NCBI GenBank assembly: GCA_964017155.1
Contig: OZ024862.1
Coordinates: forward strand, 39,394,675 to 39,458,674
DNA: 64,000 bases
DNA from: Oasisia sp. SBJ-2009
Taxonomy: Eukaryota; Annelida; Polychaeta; Sabellida; Siboglinidae
Direction: 5' to 3'
In this document: positions 13,061 to 63,815 of the stretch, piece by piece
Layout: each line of letters starts with the position of its first letter
How positions within the stretch are numbered: position 1 is the stretch's first letter
Position numbers and translations under genes: made by a program
The notes under the pieces: generated by a model
Database searches by the model: none
Seen by the model: only the letters and a program-made list of their open reading frames with translations
Told to the model about the DNA's origin: nothing

Positions 13061-13314
13061 GTCACAATGAAATGATTGAGAGCTCCCAAACTGCACTCTC
13101 AAAGTATCAGTCACTTAAAGACGGAACCCATTCAAAGACTTCTAACAGTTTTTTCGCTCCAAGTTTAGTTCCCTTAACAGAAAAATCTAAAGTAACTATG
13201 CTATTTTTATTATGACTTTGAGCAATAGTCTATAGAAAGTAGCTCTAGAAATTTAATATATAATCATATTGCACTGCTTGGCACCAACCTTTTGCATTCT
13301 ATGGAAAATTAATG

Positions 13315-13385
13315 AAAGAGAGGGAGGGAGGGAGGGAGGGAGGGTGGGCGGGAGGGAGGGAGGGTGGGCGGGAGGGGGGAGGGAG

Positions 13386-13430
<45 letters not shown>
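13315..13430. repeat. (GGGA)n then (GA)n tract
   Basis: Purine-only tract: GGGAGGGA-type units followed by about 45 bp of GA dinucleotide. Confidence 0.9.
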
Positions 13431-13433
<3 letters not shown>

Positions 13434-13635
13434 GGGTAGTGTACGTGTCTTGAGAGTGACGGTTAACGTAGCTGAATATAGACAGAGAGAGGCCGTATCT
13501 GCAACAGAAGAGAGTAAACTGTGTGTGTATGGCTGAAGAGAGAAAGCGGCAGTGAGGGAAAGGGGGAGTGAGAGAAAGGGAGGGAGGTGGCGTCCACAAC
13601 AGAAGATAGTAAAATGGGTGAGCATGGCTGAAGTC

Positions 13636-13638
<3 letters not shown>

Positions 13639-13668
<30 letters not shown>

Positions 13669-13912
13669 CAGAGACAGAGACAGAGACAGAGACAGAGACA
13701 GAGACAGAGACAGAGACAGAGACAGAGACAGAGACAGAGACAGAGACAGAGACAGAGACAGAGACAGAGACAGAGACAGAGACAGAGACAGAGACAGAGA
13801 CAGAGACAGAGACAGAGACAGAGACAGAGACAGAGACAGAGACAGAGACAGAGACAGAGACAGAGACAGAGACAGAGACAGAGACAGAGACAGAGACAGA
13901 GACAGACAGAGA
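13639..13912. repeat. (GACAGA)n hexanucleotide array
   Basis: About 45 nearly perfect GACAGA units, flanked on both sides by degenerate GA-rich sequence extending to about 14270. Long SLSLCLCL/RQRQRQ frames here are artefacts. Confidence 0.95.
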
Positions 13913-14835
13913 GATATGATGGGAGAGATATAGAGTAAGAAAGAGAGCGAGAGAGGAAATAAAGGAGGTGAGCATGGCTGCAGGGAGAGAAAAGCGAGAA
14001 CATGAGAAAGAGAGAGAGGGATAGTGTACATATTTAAAAAGTGACTGTTAACGTGGGGAAGAAAGAGAGAGAGGGAAAGAGAAAGACAGAGAGGTTACAT
14101 CCAAAGCAGAAGAGAGTAAAGTGGGTGAGGGTGGCTGATGAGAGTGAGAGAGTGAACGAGGTAAAGAGACGAGGATGGTTTACATGTCTGAAGAGTGAGA
14201 GTGAACGTGGCTGAAGAGAGAGAGGAGAGAGATACATAGGAGAGAGAGCCAAAGAATGAGGTAGAGAGATAGATAGATTATGAATGTTGGTGAAGATAAA
14301 GATATGAAGAAAAGAACGAGATGGTGAACACATCTAAAGTAAAAGATGTTGTGAATGCGACAGTGATGGCACATATTATGAATATCGATTTTATAAACTT
14401 GGCTTAAACCATCTGCCGACAACTGGTGAGACCGTCCATATGCACGAACGTGTAAGTATGAATCGTTTTTTCAGTGCATATGTATGTTGCTTCGTGCTAC
14501 TATGGTTATATCACACAGCAGTGTGGCACTATGGTATGCGTTTAATAATCTATTTTTGTATCTACAAGGTAACGTTTGCCATTTATGCAATGTTTTGACA
14601 ATTATATTTCAGTCAATTTGAATCTTTCTTCCAATGGAGTGGAAATATTTGTGTAAATAGCACGTAAACATTCACAGCAAAGATTAGAGAATAAATATAA
14701 AACGAATAGTAATATGTTACATTTGATCTAATTTCTTAGTTAAAGTATTATTAATAAAAAATATCTATATAAATGAAACCATGATCATACACTCTTAAAT
14801 CCCCTCCACCTTTATATATGATTGACCTGTGTATA

Positions 14836-15115
<280 letters not shown>

Positions 15116-15395
15116 ATATATGAAAACGTTGGTTCTACATACCGTATAAGCCCACAGAAAGTCGGCAGGAAGAAGCCTGATACGCCTCCTATTGTCCTGT
15201 GCGTTCGAAACAAAGCCATTCTTTAATCAGCAGTATACGATCCCATCATATCTTAAGCGGAAATGTCACACTATTACTATAATGACGCGTAATTGTACAT
15301 TCATGCTGTTTATCGTTGCTAAAACATGTATGTAGAATTATATTGCCGATTTATAATGTATTCATGCACTAAATCACTCATTCAGTCAGTTTCCC

Positions 15396-15808
15396 ATCCG
15401 TCCGTCCGTCCGTCCGTCCGTCCGTCCGTCCGTCCGTCCGTCCGTCCGTCCGTCCGTCCGTCCGTCCGTCCGTCCGTCCGTCCGTCCGTCCGTCCGTCCG
15501 TCCGTCCGTCCGTCCGTCCGTCCGTCCGTCCGTCCGTCCGTCCGTCCGTCCGTCCGTCCGTCCGTCCGTCCGTCCGTCCGTCCGTCCGTCCGTCCGTCCG
15601 TCCGTCCGTCCGTCCGTCCGTCCGTCCGTCCGTCCGTCCGTCCGTCCGTCCGTCCGTCCGTCCGTCCGTCCGTCCGTCCGTCCGTCCGTCCGTCCGTCCG
15701 TCCGTCCGTCCGTCCGTCCGTCCGTCCGTCCGTCCGTCCGTCCGTCCGTCCGTCCGTCCGTCCGTCCGTCCGTCCGTCCGTCCGTCCGTCCGTCCGTCCG
15801 TCCGTCCG
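15396..15808. repeat. (GTCC)n tetranucleotide array, about 103 units
   Basis: More than 410 bp of GTCC with no visible interruption. A second array of the same motif lies at 52509. The period-4 array gives three stop-free frames on each strand (SVRP, DGRT), none of which is a gene. Confidence 0.97.
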
Positions 15809-15819
15809 AACATTATTCA

Positions 15820-16452
15820 CTAGATCTGCATACAGTAATGCAATTAATAGACAGTGTTTTATGAATTACGCTTCTTACAAACGACATTTACACAATATAG
15901 TATATATTCATCTAAGCTTTTTATTGATTACGACAAAAGCAACATTGTTAATGCCAACACAATTGTATACTTACCCGCATATGGAGCAAAGCAACAGAAG
16001 AAAGACCACAGACGACATCTCTCTGGAGTTTGCTCAAGGATGTCACAAGTCACAAGGACGATGGCAGGGTGCCTCGTCACTTCTCATATTTATGCAAAAC
16101 AACTGAGTCACGCGCAGCTTCGAAATACCAGGCATTTGTGACATGATGACACTTTTGTATATATCCCTTAGCGATTTTTATGTGCATGTCTCGAAAACAT
16201 TCTTTTTCTGCTGATACCGGTTTTTGTTGTTTTTAAATCAACTTATATTAATGTTGTAGCGAGTGTGGTGATGAGGGATACATTATACATTATGTAGGCA
16301 TACACACACACACACGCACATACAAATACGCACATATATATATATATATATATACATATATATACATATATATACATATATATACATATATATATATATA
16401 GGGCCTATATATATATATATATTATATCACGTATATGTGTACATAGATAGAT

Positions 16453-16523
<71 letters not shown>

Positions 16524-16524
16524 A

Positions 16525-16595
<71 letters not shown>

Positions 16596-17826
16596 TCGTG
16601 TGTGTATGTATACAACATTTTGAACATACAAATTTCTCTCAAAATAGACTTAGCGTGTATTCAGCTATATCGACGAAGGTGGGATAAGACTGTTCACCTA
16701 ACACAGATAAAGATGTAGGACTAATAGGTAACCAACATAACACTCCAAGTTGAAGACGTGATTTTTAAAAACACATGTGTGAAGACGAACTTTCCTGATT
16801 AATTCATTGTTCTGTTATTACAAAAACAAATAATTTCTCATCGGTAGATATTGTATTCAATAAGTGCTAAACTGTCCGCTATCCTGGTGTAAAAGGGCTC
16901 CTCCCTATCTACACCCCTATAATAATTATATTGGTTTTCATTCCTTGTGTCAATGCATGATCACACACCCAGTTAACATCGTCAATCATGTGAAGGCGAT
17001 ATTGGAAGAACAAGAACAAGAACAAGAAGAACAACAATATTAACTACAAAGCCATACTGGTGAATAATTATAATATAGATACATACGTATAATAAAATGG
17101 CCTCCATTGAAGGCCTGGAGTTATAATTTAGCAACTAGATTTGACCTTAGTCACAATAGTAGTTTATTAAATAAATTTGTATTATTCTCGTCATACAATA
17201 TCATTAAACTAAACTATACCATACGGCTATACCTCGTCTTAGCCTTTATAATAGATATAATAACAGTGAATCAGTGATAGTGTACACAATTCTGATGTTT
17301 GACTGGTTGTTACTATGGACAGTGATTATTGTTGTGTTTGAATTATAATTTTCTTTTATTACATTGAATGGATATGTGTGTCTTCATTACTGGAACATAT
17401 TCTATAAGAACACTTTTTGTGCGACTGTATTTCGCCTTAGAAAATTAACATGAATTACGACAGTTAGATGCACTGTAGCGGTTGTGCGCATGTGCTGTGG
17501 TTGAGCACTATGCCTGTGTGGCGTCTACTTTTACGGCTTCATTCAAAATCAGTTTTGCAATCCAAAATGTGATTTTTTATTTCCACGACACTAATGCAAA
17601 TTTAACACGCTACTTTATTTGCACACGCAAAAATATAAATTGCCACCACCTGCGCTGTTTAAATTATATTTTTGAATTTCGGACGCTAGGTTGGATTAAA
17701 ATGTGTCTGATAGATTACCAGCCCACTTTTTATAGCTTTCATATTTATATATTTTAGAACATTGAAATTACTTTAGTAGAATATCTTACTATTATCAATC
17801 ACCTACTATTTTATGAAACATTTATA

Positions 17827-17899
<73 letters not shown>

Positions 17900-19260
17900 C
17901 AGCTGGCCCGCGAAACCTGAGACAAGAATTCGAAATGGTTATTGTTTCTATCTAACATGGCTGAATCATGGAAAGGTTCTGGCGAGATATGTGTGACATT
18001 TGAATGAAACTGGCACGTCAACTGCTCTTTTGAAACCATGGCGAGTTTCCTTCAGCTTCCAGGTTTTGTCAGTCGTATTCAGAAATTGGAACATGCGTTA
18101 TCGTTGGAGAATTAATGTACAAATAATTGAAATATAGAAGTAAAGTTAAATTTAGTTAATTATAAGTTAAAGTAATGTAGAACTGTTTTTCATTACAAGA
18201 ACATTTCATATAAATCTACTTAAATACTGTATTTATGTAAAATAATGTACTTCGTTACATGCTGGCAGTGCATTTATGTCATCTATTTTTGTGCACGTGA
18301 CAAACACCAACACTTAGTCTCTTACTGTGATGAAATAATAATTACACATTCGATTAACATGAATGATGAAGCGCTGGCGTTCAACTTCACAACGTGTAGC
18401 GCTGCTGCGTATTAAAAGTCATCATCATTAATTATAATAGTTCATTGCACTATACAGGCCAAATAAACATCCATTTTCTAAAACAACAGTACGGTAAATA
18501 CTGGAACTAAGAAAATAAGATATGTATCTAGTATAATGACCATACAATATAATTGTGTATTACTTTAGATATATAAAAAATATAGTATTTAAAGTGCATT
18601 AAAATTAATTGGCATATTTCCAAAATATAAATTAATATTAGGAAAAGAGAAATATACTGTAATGAAATCAATATATTAAAGTAAGAAAGTTAGCTACAAA
18701 TATATGTAGATATTACATAAGATGAATTAATTTAGTTGAACTAATATATGCAGGAATAATAAATAAATAAAAATATAAGTACATGAATAGGTTAATGCAT
18801 AAGATAAAGAACCAATGCAGAAACAAAAGTCACGATATGAATTTCCAACTACTCAATGAACAAATCGACTACATAACTTGCTTTGGTGACAATTTGATCT
18901 TGGTGTAGTAACAGGGCAAACGTTATTTTGCATCCTCGTGTTGATATATTAATAGCCATTAGCCAACACGCACATTGATAATGATATTTCAGTTTCCCTG
19001 CCATTTACTGGGCTTCAGCCAACTGAATGCTTATCGCCCACTATAGATGTGGAGGTTTCTTCCTCTTAGGGTAACTTAATCTTATTTGCATTAAGACACA
19101 TTCCTTTGCCAAATGGTATAACTGGTAAGGGAAGTCCTATCAAAAGCATCCCTGTATCTTCTTTACTTTATCAGTGTATAAATCAGGCAGTCAATTATTT
19201 CTTTTCAGGGTTTTTTATGAGTCTTTTCCGGGATGGTGGCATGGCCCCCTAGACCCCCTA
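15820..19260. other. AT-rich intergenic DNA with (TA)n tracts
   Basis: No gene recognised. Interrupted TA tracts lie at about 16335-16596 and 17829-17897. A GTAGCGCT...ATCATCATTAATTAT motif at about 18398-18440 resembles a SINE/LINE 3' tail. Confidence 0.55.
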
Positions 19261-19266
19261 CTATGG

Positions 19267-20780
19267 CTACGCCACTGCACCCACATCCCCGTAAGTTCTG
19301 TTTGTTTGTGCACCCACATCACCATCAGTTATGTTTGTTTGTACACCCACATCCCCATCAGTTCTGTTTGTTTGTGCACCCACATCCCCATCAGTTATGT
19401 TTGTTTGTGCACCCACATCACCATCAGTTATGTTTGTTTGTACACCCACATCCCCGTAAGTTCTGTTTGTTTGTACACCCACATCCCCATCAGTTCTGTT
19501 TGTTTGTGCACCCACATCCCCGTAAGTTCTGTTTGTTTGTGCACCCTCATCCCCGTAAGTTCTGTTTGTTTGTACACCCACATCACCATCAGTTCTGTTT
19601 GTTTGTACACCCACATCACCATCAGTTCGGTTTGTTTGTGCACCCACATCACCATCAGTTCTGTTTGTTTGTGCACCCACATCACCATCAGTTCGGTTTG
19701 TTTGTGCACCCACATCACCATCAGTTCTGTTTGTTTGTACACCCACATCACCATCAGTTCTGTTTGTTTGTACACCCACATTCCCGTCAGTTCTGTTTGT
19801 TTGTACATCCACATCACCATCAGTTCTGTTTGTTTGTGCACCCACATCACCATCAGTTCTGTTTGTTTGTACACCCACATTCCCGTCAGTTCTGTTTGTT
19901 TGTGCACCCACATCACCATCAGTTCGGTTTGTTTGTGCACCCACATCACCATCAGTTCTGTTTGTTTGTACACCCACATCACCATCAGTTCTGTTTGTTT
20001 GTACACCCACATTCCCGTCAGTTCTGTTTGTTTGTACATCCACATCACCATCAGTTCTGTTTGTTTGTGCACCCACATCACCATCATTTCTGTTTGTTTG
20101 TTTGTTTGTACACCCATATCCCCGGAAGTTATGTTTGTTTGTACACCCTCATCCCCGTCAGTTCAGTTTGTTTGTGCACCCACATCACCATCAGTTCTGT
20201 TTGTTTGTACACCCACATCACCATCAGTTGAGTTTGTTTGTGCACCCACATCACCATCAGTTCTGTTTGTTTGTACACCCACATTCCAGTCAGTTCTGTT
20301 TGTTTGTACACCCACATTCCCGTCAGTTCTGTTTGTTTGTGCACCCTCATCACCATCAGTTCTGTTTGTTTGTACACCCACATCACTATCAATTCTGTTT
20401 GTTTGTACACCCACATTCCAGTCAGTTCTGTTTGTTTGTGCACCCTCATTACCATCATTTCTGTTTGTTTGTACACCCACATTCCCGTCAGTTCTGTTTG
20501 TTTGTGCACCCACATTCCCATCAGTTCTGTTTGTTTGTACACCCACATCACCATCAGTTCTGTTTGTTTGTACACCCACATTCCCATCAGTTCTGTTTGT
20601 TTGTACACCCACATCACCATCAGTTCTGTTTGTTTGTGCACCCACATTCCCATCAGTTCTGTTTGTTTGTACACCCACATCACCATCAGTTCTGTTTGTT
20701 TGTACACCCACATTCCCATCAGTTCTGTTTGTTTGTACACCCACATCACCATCAGTTATGTTTGTTTGTGCACCTTGGCC
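19267..20780. repeat. 33-bp minisatellite, about 45 copies
   Basis: The unit contains TCTGTTTGTTTGTACACCCA followed by CATCACCATCAGT, with variants GTGCACC and TTCCCGTC/TTCCCATC. The period of 33 is a multiple of three, so 11-residue periodic frames of up to 751 residues stay open on both strands. No codon bias, start context or domain supports a real protein. Confidence 0.95.
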
Positions 20781-20807
20781 AACCTTCCACATGTTTATTA
20801 ATGCACA

Positions 20808-20864
20808 CACACAACACAACACAACACAACCAACACAACACACACAACACAACACAACACACAC

Positions 20865-20897
<33 letters not shown>

Positions 20898-21424
20898 CAC
20901 AACACAACACAACACAACACAACACAACACAACACAACACACAACACACACAACACAACACACAACAACACAACACAACACAACACAAACACAACACACA
21001 CAACACAACACAACACAACACAACACAACACAACACAACACACACAACACAACACAACACAACACAACACAACACAACACACAACACAACACAACACAAC
21101 ACAACACAACACAACACAACACAACACAACACAACACAACACAACACAACACAACACAACACAACACAACACAACACAACACAACACAACACAACACAAC
21201 ACAACACAACACAACACAACACAACACAACACAACACAACACAACACAACACAACACAACACAACACAACACAACACAACACAACACAACACAACACAAC
21301 ACAACACAACACAACACAACACAACACAACACAACACAACACAACACAACACAACACAACACAACACAACACAACACAACACAACACAACACAACACAAC
21401 ACAACACAACACAACACAACACAA
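20808..21424. repeat. (ACAAC)n pentanucleotide array
   Basis: About 600 bp of ACAAC units. The first 260 bp are interrupted by AC dinucleotides; the rest is nearly pure. Confidence 0.96.
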
Positions 21425-21523
21425 CCTAAAGGTAACTTCCTTGTATACATGGCACGTCGGGCAGGACACAACACAACACAACCTAAAGGTAACTTCCTTG
21501 TATACATGGCACGTCGGGCAGGA
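21424..21523. repeat. Tandem duplication at the edge of the ACAAC array
   Basis: A 42-bp segment beginning CCTAAAGGTAACTTCCTTG and ending GTCGGGCAGGA occurs twice (about 21425 and 21482), separated by about 15 bp of ACAAC repeat. Array-edge slippage or unequal exchange copied unique flanking DNA. Confidence 0.85.
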
Positions 21524-21529
21524 CGCCTC

Positions 21530-22384
21530 GATATACGGATTATGGTTGACAGTGACCCACACTGAAGACAACACATCATTTGAAGAGCGTTAATTAGATA
21601 CATTTATTTTGATAAACGTAGACACAGACACACCTTAGACACACAGACCAGGCTTATATTGTCATCGTAATCTCGGCAATCCATGTATCTTGTGCTGTCT
21701 TTTACACGACCCTAATTATGATATAGTTCTAACGATTATGATTCGTCCAGCGAATTAATTTCATTAATTACATGTTGTATGTATAGGAAAAACCATATTA
21801 TTATTGTTCGGACGGTGCTATAAACACACACATACATATACCCCCCCCCCCCCCCACACACACACACACACACACACACACATGCACGCACGCACGCACG
21901 CATGCACTCATACACACACAAACACACACACACACACACTCACACACACGCACATACACACACACACACACACACACAAACAAACACACACATCGATATA
22001 GTAAGGTTATCAAGTTTAACATAGTAGATTATTATCCCTGGACCAATGATGTCCATGTGCTGTCCATGTGCTCCCAAATTGGCAAAAAAAATAGTGCAAT
22101 ACGTCATCGGCAAATATTTTTAACATTTCTCCTAAAATGATCTCTACTATCTGTAATTCTAAAAATGCAATACATAATACTAGGTTTTCCTGGTGAAACC
22201 ACCTGAATTTCATTTTTGAACAGTTCATATTTCACACACTTTTATACAATCGTGTCACAAGGTCTTCATGTGACTTGTCCCTTCGACGTTTCATCGATAT
22301 GTAAGTCAAACTTGTATCGTCAGATGTAAGTCTGTTGTGTGCGCATTGACGTACTCTCCGAACCGCTAGCGCAGGACACTACGG
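21530..22384 (-). other. 3' flank (probable 3' UTR and downstream DNA) of gene A
   Basis: Non-coding sequence after the stop codon of gene A. Parts of 21424-21790 and 22220-22330 match the DNA downstream of gene C (54660-55010 and 55400-55500), so this flank belongs to the duplicated unit. A minus-strand AATAAA lies at about 21603-21608, but whether it is used cannot be told. Confidence 0.5.
21841..21990. repeat. Poly-C tract and (AC)n
   Basis: Fifteen C residues followed by (AC)n with ACGC and ACTC interruptions. Confidence 0.9.
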
Positions 22385-36551
<14,167 letters not shown>

Positions 36552-37017
36552 AACTGGACACGGTCACCAACACTCGGTGTCAAGCAAACGTTTGCAAAAA
36601 CTGCGGATTACCAACGACGAGCCGTAGAGAAGTCGTGTCGTGTGGAACCGTAGCGCCGTTCTGTATATAAAGCCACTGTGACTTAGCCGGTAAATAATTC
36701 CTAGCAACGATACCGACAAGGAAGTATATAGAGTAAATAGTAGAAAATTCATTAAGACACGCTTATGTCAATCGCCGGTTCACGGTGTTTTCCCGGCACT
36801 ATGTTGTGTGCGTAATAATTATGCTTTCATACTGGCGCAGTGTTGGTCAATAGACGTTTAGTGGTAACGGTTATTGTAACTCCGAGTTAGTGTGGACGTA
36901 TTATTTAGGCGTATACAGATTACATGACTGTAATTGCAGCTCTGCTTGTCGGTCCCAAGTGCGGATCGGATGTTTTTCTGTTGTCGGCTATTTCTTCTTG
37001 TCGAATACACGCTGAAT

Positions 37018-37056
<39 letters not shown>

Positions 37057-38614
37057 GCGTGTGCGTGTGCGTGTGCGTGTGCGTGTGCGTGTGTGTGTTT
37101 GTTTGTGCGTGCAAGTGCATTCGTGCGTGCGCGTATATATGAAAACAGACTCTGTTGAAAGTGCCTTTTTGCTATAGTTTTCACCCAATTTAAATTTAAT
37201 AATCCGTCCTTATCGTACGTAAGTATGTCTGTTGTGCATTGTTCAAATGAAACGTTAGAGTGGCATGTAGTGTGAATCCAACTCACGTATTCGCAAGCAT
37301 ACACTCTTAAGCTAACGTCATTGAAATCGATTACACATTCTTCTTGCTTCATTTATTATGTGATTTCCTTGTAAAACAATTTTAAAGTGTGCACATATAA
37401 TCGAATGTTTTATTAACAAATGAGTAACACACATTAAAGGCAATACGTTAATTAACAATTATTCACCACGTTTCATAATATTACACAACGTATGCAGTCC
37501 AACAACATCGATGTATGGTAGCAATGCGAAAATTGACAAAGACAACAAAAACAATTACAAAATGAATCTTCTAAATGTCTATAATTCAGCTTAGTGCAAT
37601 CTAAATGCATATCTGGATGTTACTTTCACAGTAATAAATTAATACGACCTAATCGACAAGAATTGGGTCTTATTATTGTGCGAAAATACAATGCACTCTA
37701 CATATGTACACCACTGGTCGTGATGTTCGTATTATATTATAACTTGCCCAGAGGTGAGCATTTGAACAAAACGTTGGCCGTAAAGGAAATTAAGCAAGTG
37801 GACGATTACTTTTTACCGTGGAGTAACGTGCGACAGGTAGTGAAGCTGGACAGATGAATTTTTGAAAAGCTCAAATGGAATGTGCTGAAAATATGTGTCA
37901 CACCAGCCGGTCTATATTGCCTGGAGACGGTGACATTGACCGAACAAGAAGAACAACAGCAACTGCAAGTTTGTGAGAACACGTTGATTCGTACGAGAAC
38001 AAAGAGGGTAGAGATAAGAAAGGTGAACTATCTGAGGGAAGAAATTGGAAGGCAAAGCAGCTTAACAGGAGTATTGATGAGAAGTCGGATGTAATATTAC
38101 ACACCGTTAGAACGGTTATCTGGATCAAGAATTTTTTTCGGAAAGTAGACAGGCGGAATAAGAAAGACCGTTAACTTAATAGGAATAAAAACACCTAATG
38201 CTTGAATTCGTATTATATTACATCCTTATATTTATAGTCATACCGACCAAGCAAAAAAACGAATAAGAAATTCCACACTTTATGCAATGCCAGTGGGCTT
38301 TTTGAAAAATGCATATTTTTGCCGCGCTTTTATGGATGCTGGGATAAAACACTTAGCACATTAAATCTGAAAATTCCGCGGGATCTGCGGGCAAGCCGTG
38401 TTTAATATAACATTTTAAACATAATAATACATAAAAAGATATATTATATCTTTTTATGTATTTCTTAAAAACACTCAAATGTTACATATAATAGTATACC
38501 TCATGTATATGCAACAAAATAAATTTATATAATGCCTTGTTGTTATTCCCTTTAATACTCCGGCTATGGCCGGTGCTGTCCACTACTGCAGTCAGTGCCA
38601 CAGGCCAGTGTCCA
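36552..38614. other. Intergenic region between gene B 3' end and gene A start
   Basis: About 2 kb that should hold the promoter of A and the 3' UTR of B. No TATA box or other motif can be assigned with confidence. It has a (TG)n/(TGCG)n tract at about 37020-37110 and a short palindrome at 38426-38462. Confidence 0.5.
38426..38462. other. Near-perfect palindrome downstream of gene B
   Basis: Two 18-bp arms (AATACATAAAAAGATATA and its complement) around one T, about 150 bp past the gene B stop codon. It may be a cruciform-prone site; function unknown. Confidence 0.7.
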
Positions 38615-53195
<14,581 letters not shown>

Positions 53196-53869
53196 TGCAG
53201 GACGGCGTAGTTGTGAAAACTATAGTTTTGACACAAATACCGCTGTTTCTGTTGACAACAATATCGTCAACAGGAAAAGCGCAGAACCAGACAAATGTTG
53301 AAACTATTCTGCGTTAATCCTATCCAGAGTAGAACCTGTGCCGCTCAGATATTGTCCAGTAAAGTTCCTATCCTGTGTAGTTCTTCTGTATTAACGTTCA
53401 CCGGAGAAGATACAGTCTTGTGTTGAACTGGCCACTGGCAGAATCACACTCGATCGCCGCCTGCAGCTACTTACAACGGTGTTGCATTGGTGACAACAAC
53501 AGATTGCATAACCACGAGAAACATAGTGAATATATTGTTCATGTTTATCTTAACAACGAAGCCAGGCAGGAAATTATTAGGTAAATAACAGTAAACACAT
53601 AAAAGAACTACGTTGTGTTGTTTTCTTTCTGCGCGAACAGTAACTGTTCGTTGGTTTTCCGCGAACACGAATTGTAATTGTCACTTAATCACACGCAATT
53701 AGGCTGGCGCTTGTATTGTTGTCGGCTGATTTGATGTTAATAACAGATTTCGAGTTAGTGTATGCATTCTATGCAAGGACACATCTATGTATGTACTGTA
53801 GGACGGGAGTTAAGTTGCGTCTACGGGTCTGACCAGTTTATGTATCAAGATTGTATTCAAATATTCATA

Positions 53870-53930
<61 letters not shown>

Positions 53931-55528
53931 TACCGAAAAAAAGTCATGTGAACAGCAAGAAAAACTGATACTGAAATTTTTCATGTTCTGAGCAACTTCA
54001 TAAATTTCAATTTGATGTAAGTAAATTATTTCTTGATGTGATGATACAGCCATCATTCCTGACTATTCTGTTAACAATAAACAATAAATTAATAGTTTTG
54101 TAAATATTTCGATATGAAACATGAAAAATGTCAAACTAGAAACATTTCGGGAGGGTTTGGGATGTCTGATGCCATGACTCTCATTTTGCTCGAGCAGTGC
54201 CCAGTTATTGGTTTTAATTATTCTCAGAAATAACACAACTGATGCAAATTCAATTAACATAATGAAGAATTAATAAGTCAGAATTTTACATTTAAAAGTT
54301 GAAAATAGCTTTGACTGATGATGTGCGTGGATAGAGTATTAGTTTGCGTAGTTCGAACCGACCGTATGACTTGGTCGCTGGAGTTACAACACGTATGGCT
54401 ATCGTTTCTCAAGGAAGAGGGAGATGCACATTGATCGTTCAGCAACGAATCCTAAGGAAAATCAACATAAGATCTTTCTTACTCAGAAAAAATCTGATTA
54501 ACACTAAAGACGGTCACTGCTTGCTAATTTCAGTGGATAAACAAGTAGTTCTGCGTGAAACAAAGACATCTTTGTGAAACATACAACAGCGCAGCTCGAC
54601 CAACATTCCACGTCAATATTCATTTATTAAACGTGAGTCCCTCTGAGTCAAAATTCCACAGGGCACAATGTAAGGCAAGGTAAACTTCCTTCTATGTTTA
54701 GCACACGACTCCGTTGGGTAGGGCACCTTGATAGATGAAGTGTGGATGACAGTTACCCATACTGAAGCGCACACTGTTCATTGTATATTTCCTGCACATA
54801 CACATATTATGTTATAAGAGGAGGAAAGTAGACACCGACACACCTTACAGACATAGATAATCCTGGGTATTAACAGTAATATTATCACCGTAATCTCGAC
54901 GATCCGCTCTCTTGTGCTGGCTTTTACAGGACCCTGGATATGGTATCATTTTAACGATTATGATTCTTCCGGCGAATTAATTCCACTAATAAAATGTTTT
55001 ATAAAACACAACAGAGCGCGCGCGCGCGCGCGCGCACGCACGCACGCACGCACGCACACACATTGAAGAATAGTAACATATGGGTCATTCCATTTCAAAT
55101 CAATCAAAAACGGTGAAATTTACATGACCGTCTTCGATGTTGATGAAATTTTGTGTGCTGATTTATGATCGCGAGTCTATCCTTTCCGCCAAATTGTATG
55201 TCAATCTGACCTTCAGGTCCAGATTTAAAGGTCATCAAACGTTGACCCGACCTTGATATTTGACGAAAGTGTCATAACTTCGCTTCTAGGTGACCTCTAA
55301 AGATGTGATGTTGGTGTCATTTTACAGCTGTTAGAATTGTCTACCCATAAAATGCATATACTAGTTGTTTCTATGTCATGAAACCACGCAAATCCCTTGT
55401 TGTAACAGTTCATGTTTCATACACTTGTCCCTTAGATGTTTCTTCGACATTTATGTCACACTTGCATCGTCACATCTAAGTGGTTTGTGTATCCTTTGAG
55501 CAACCCTCCGAGCCACCGGTTCAGGAAA
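53196..55528. other. Intergenic region between gene C 3' end and gene B start
   Basis: A (TA)n tract lies at 53874-53926 and a GC/ACGC repeat at about 55017-55060. 54660-55010 resembles the gene A 3' flank (21424-21790). A minus-strand AATAAA at 54623-54628 is a possible poly(A) signal of gene C. No gene recognised. Confidence 0.5.

Positions 55529-63815
<8,287 letters not shown>

Noticed and set aside
13299..14031. LCLCL/SLSLS and RQRQRQ proteins
   Set aside because: Hexanucleotide GACAGA array artefacts.
19174..21603. Very long open frames (up to 751 residues) over the 33-bp and ACAAC repeats
   Set aside because: They exist on both strands and in several frames because the repeat unit lacks stops. 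There is no domain, signal or codon bias.
37594..37857. 87-residue plus-strand frame with hydrophobic part
   Set aside because: Isolated, in the short A-B intergenic region, and no recognisable family.
54320..54360. tRNA-like stretch with GTTCGAACC
   Set aside because: Box B is good, but no cloverleaf could be built by eye. At most a SINE head.
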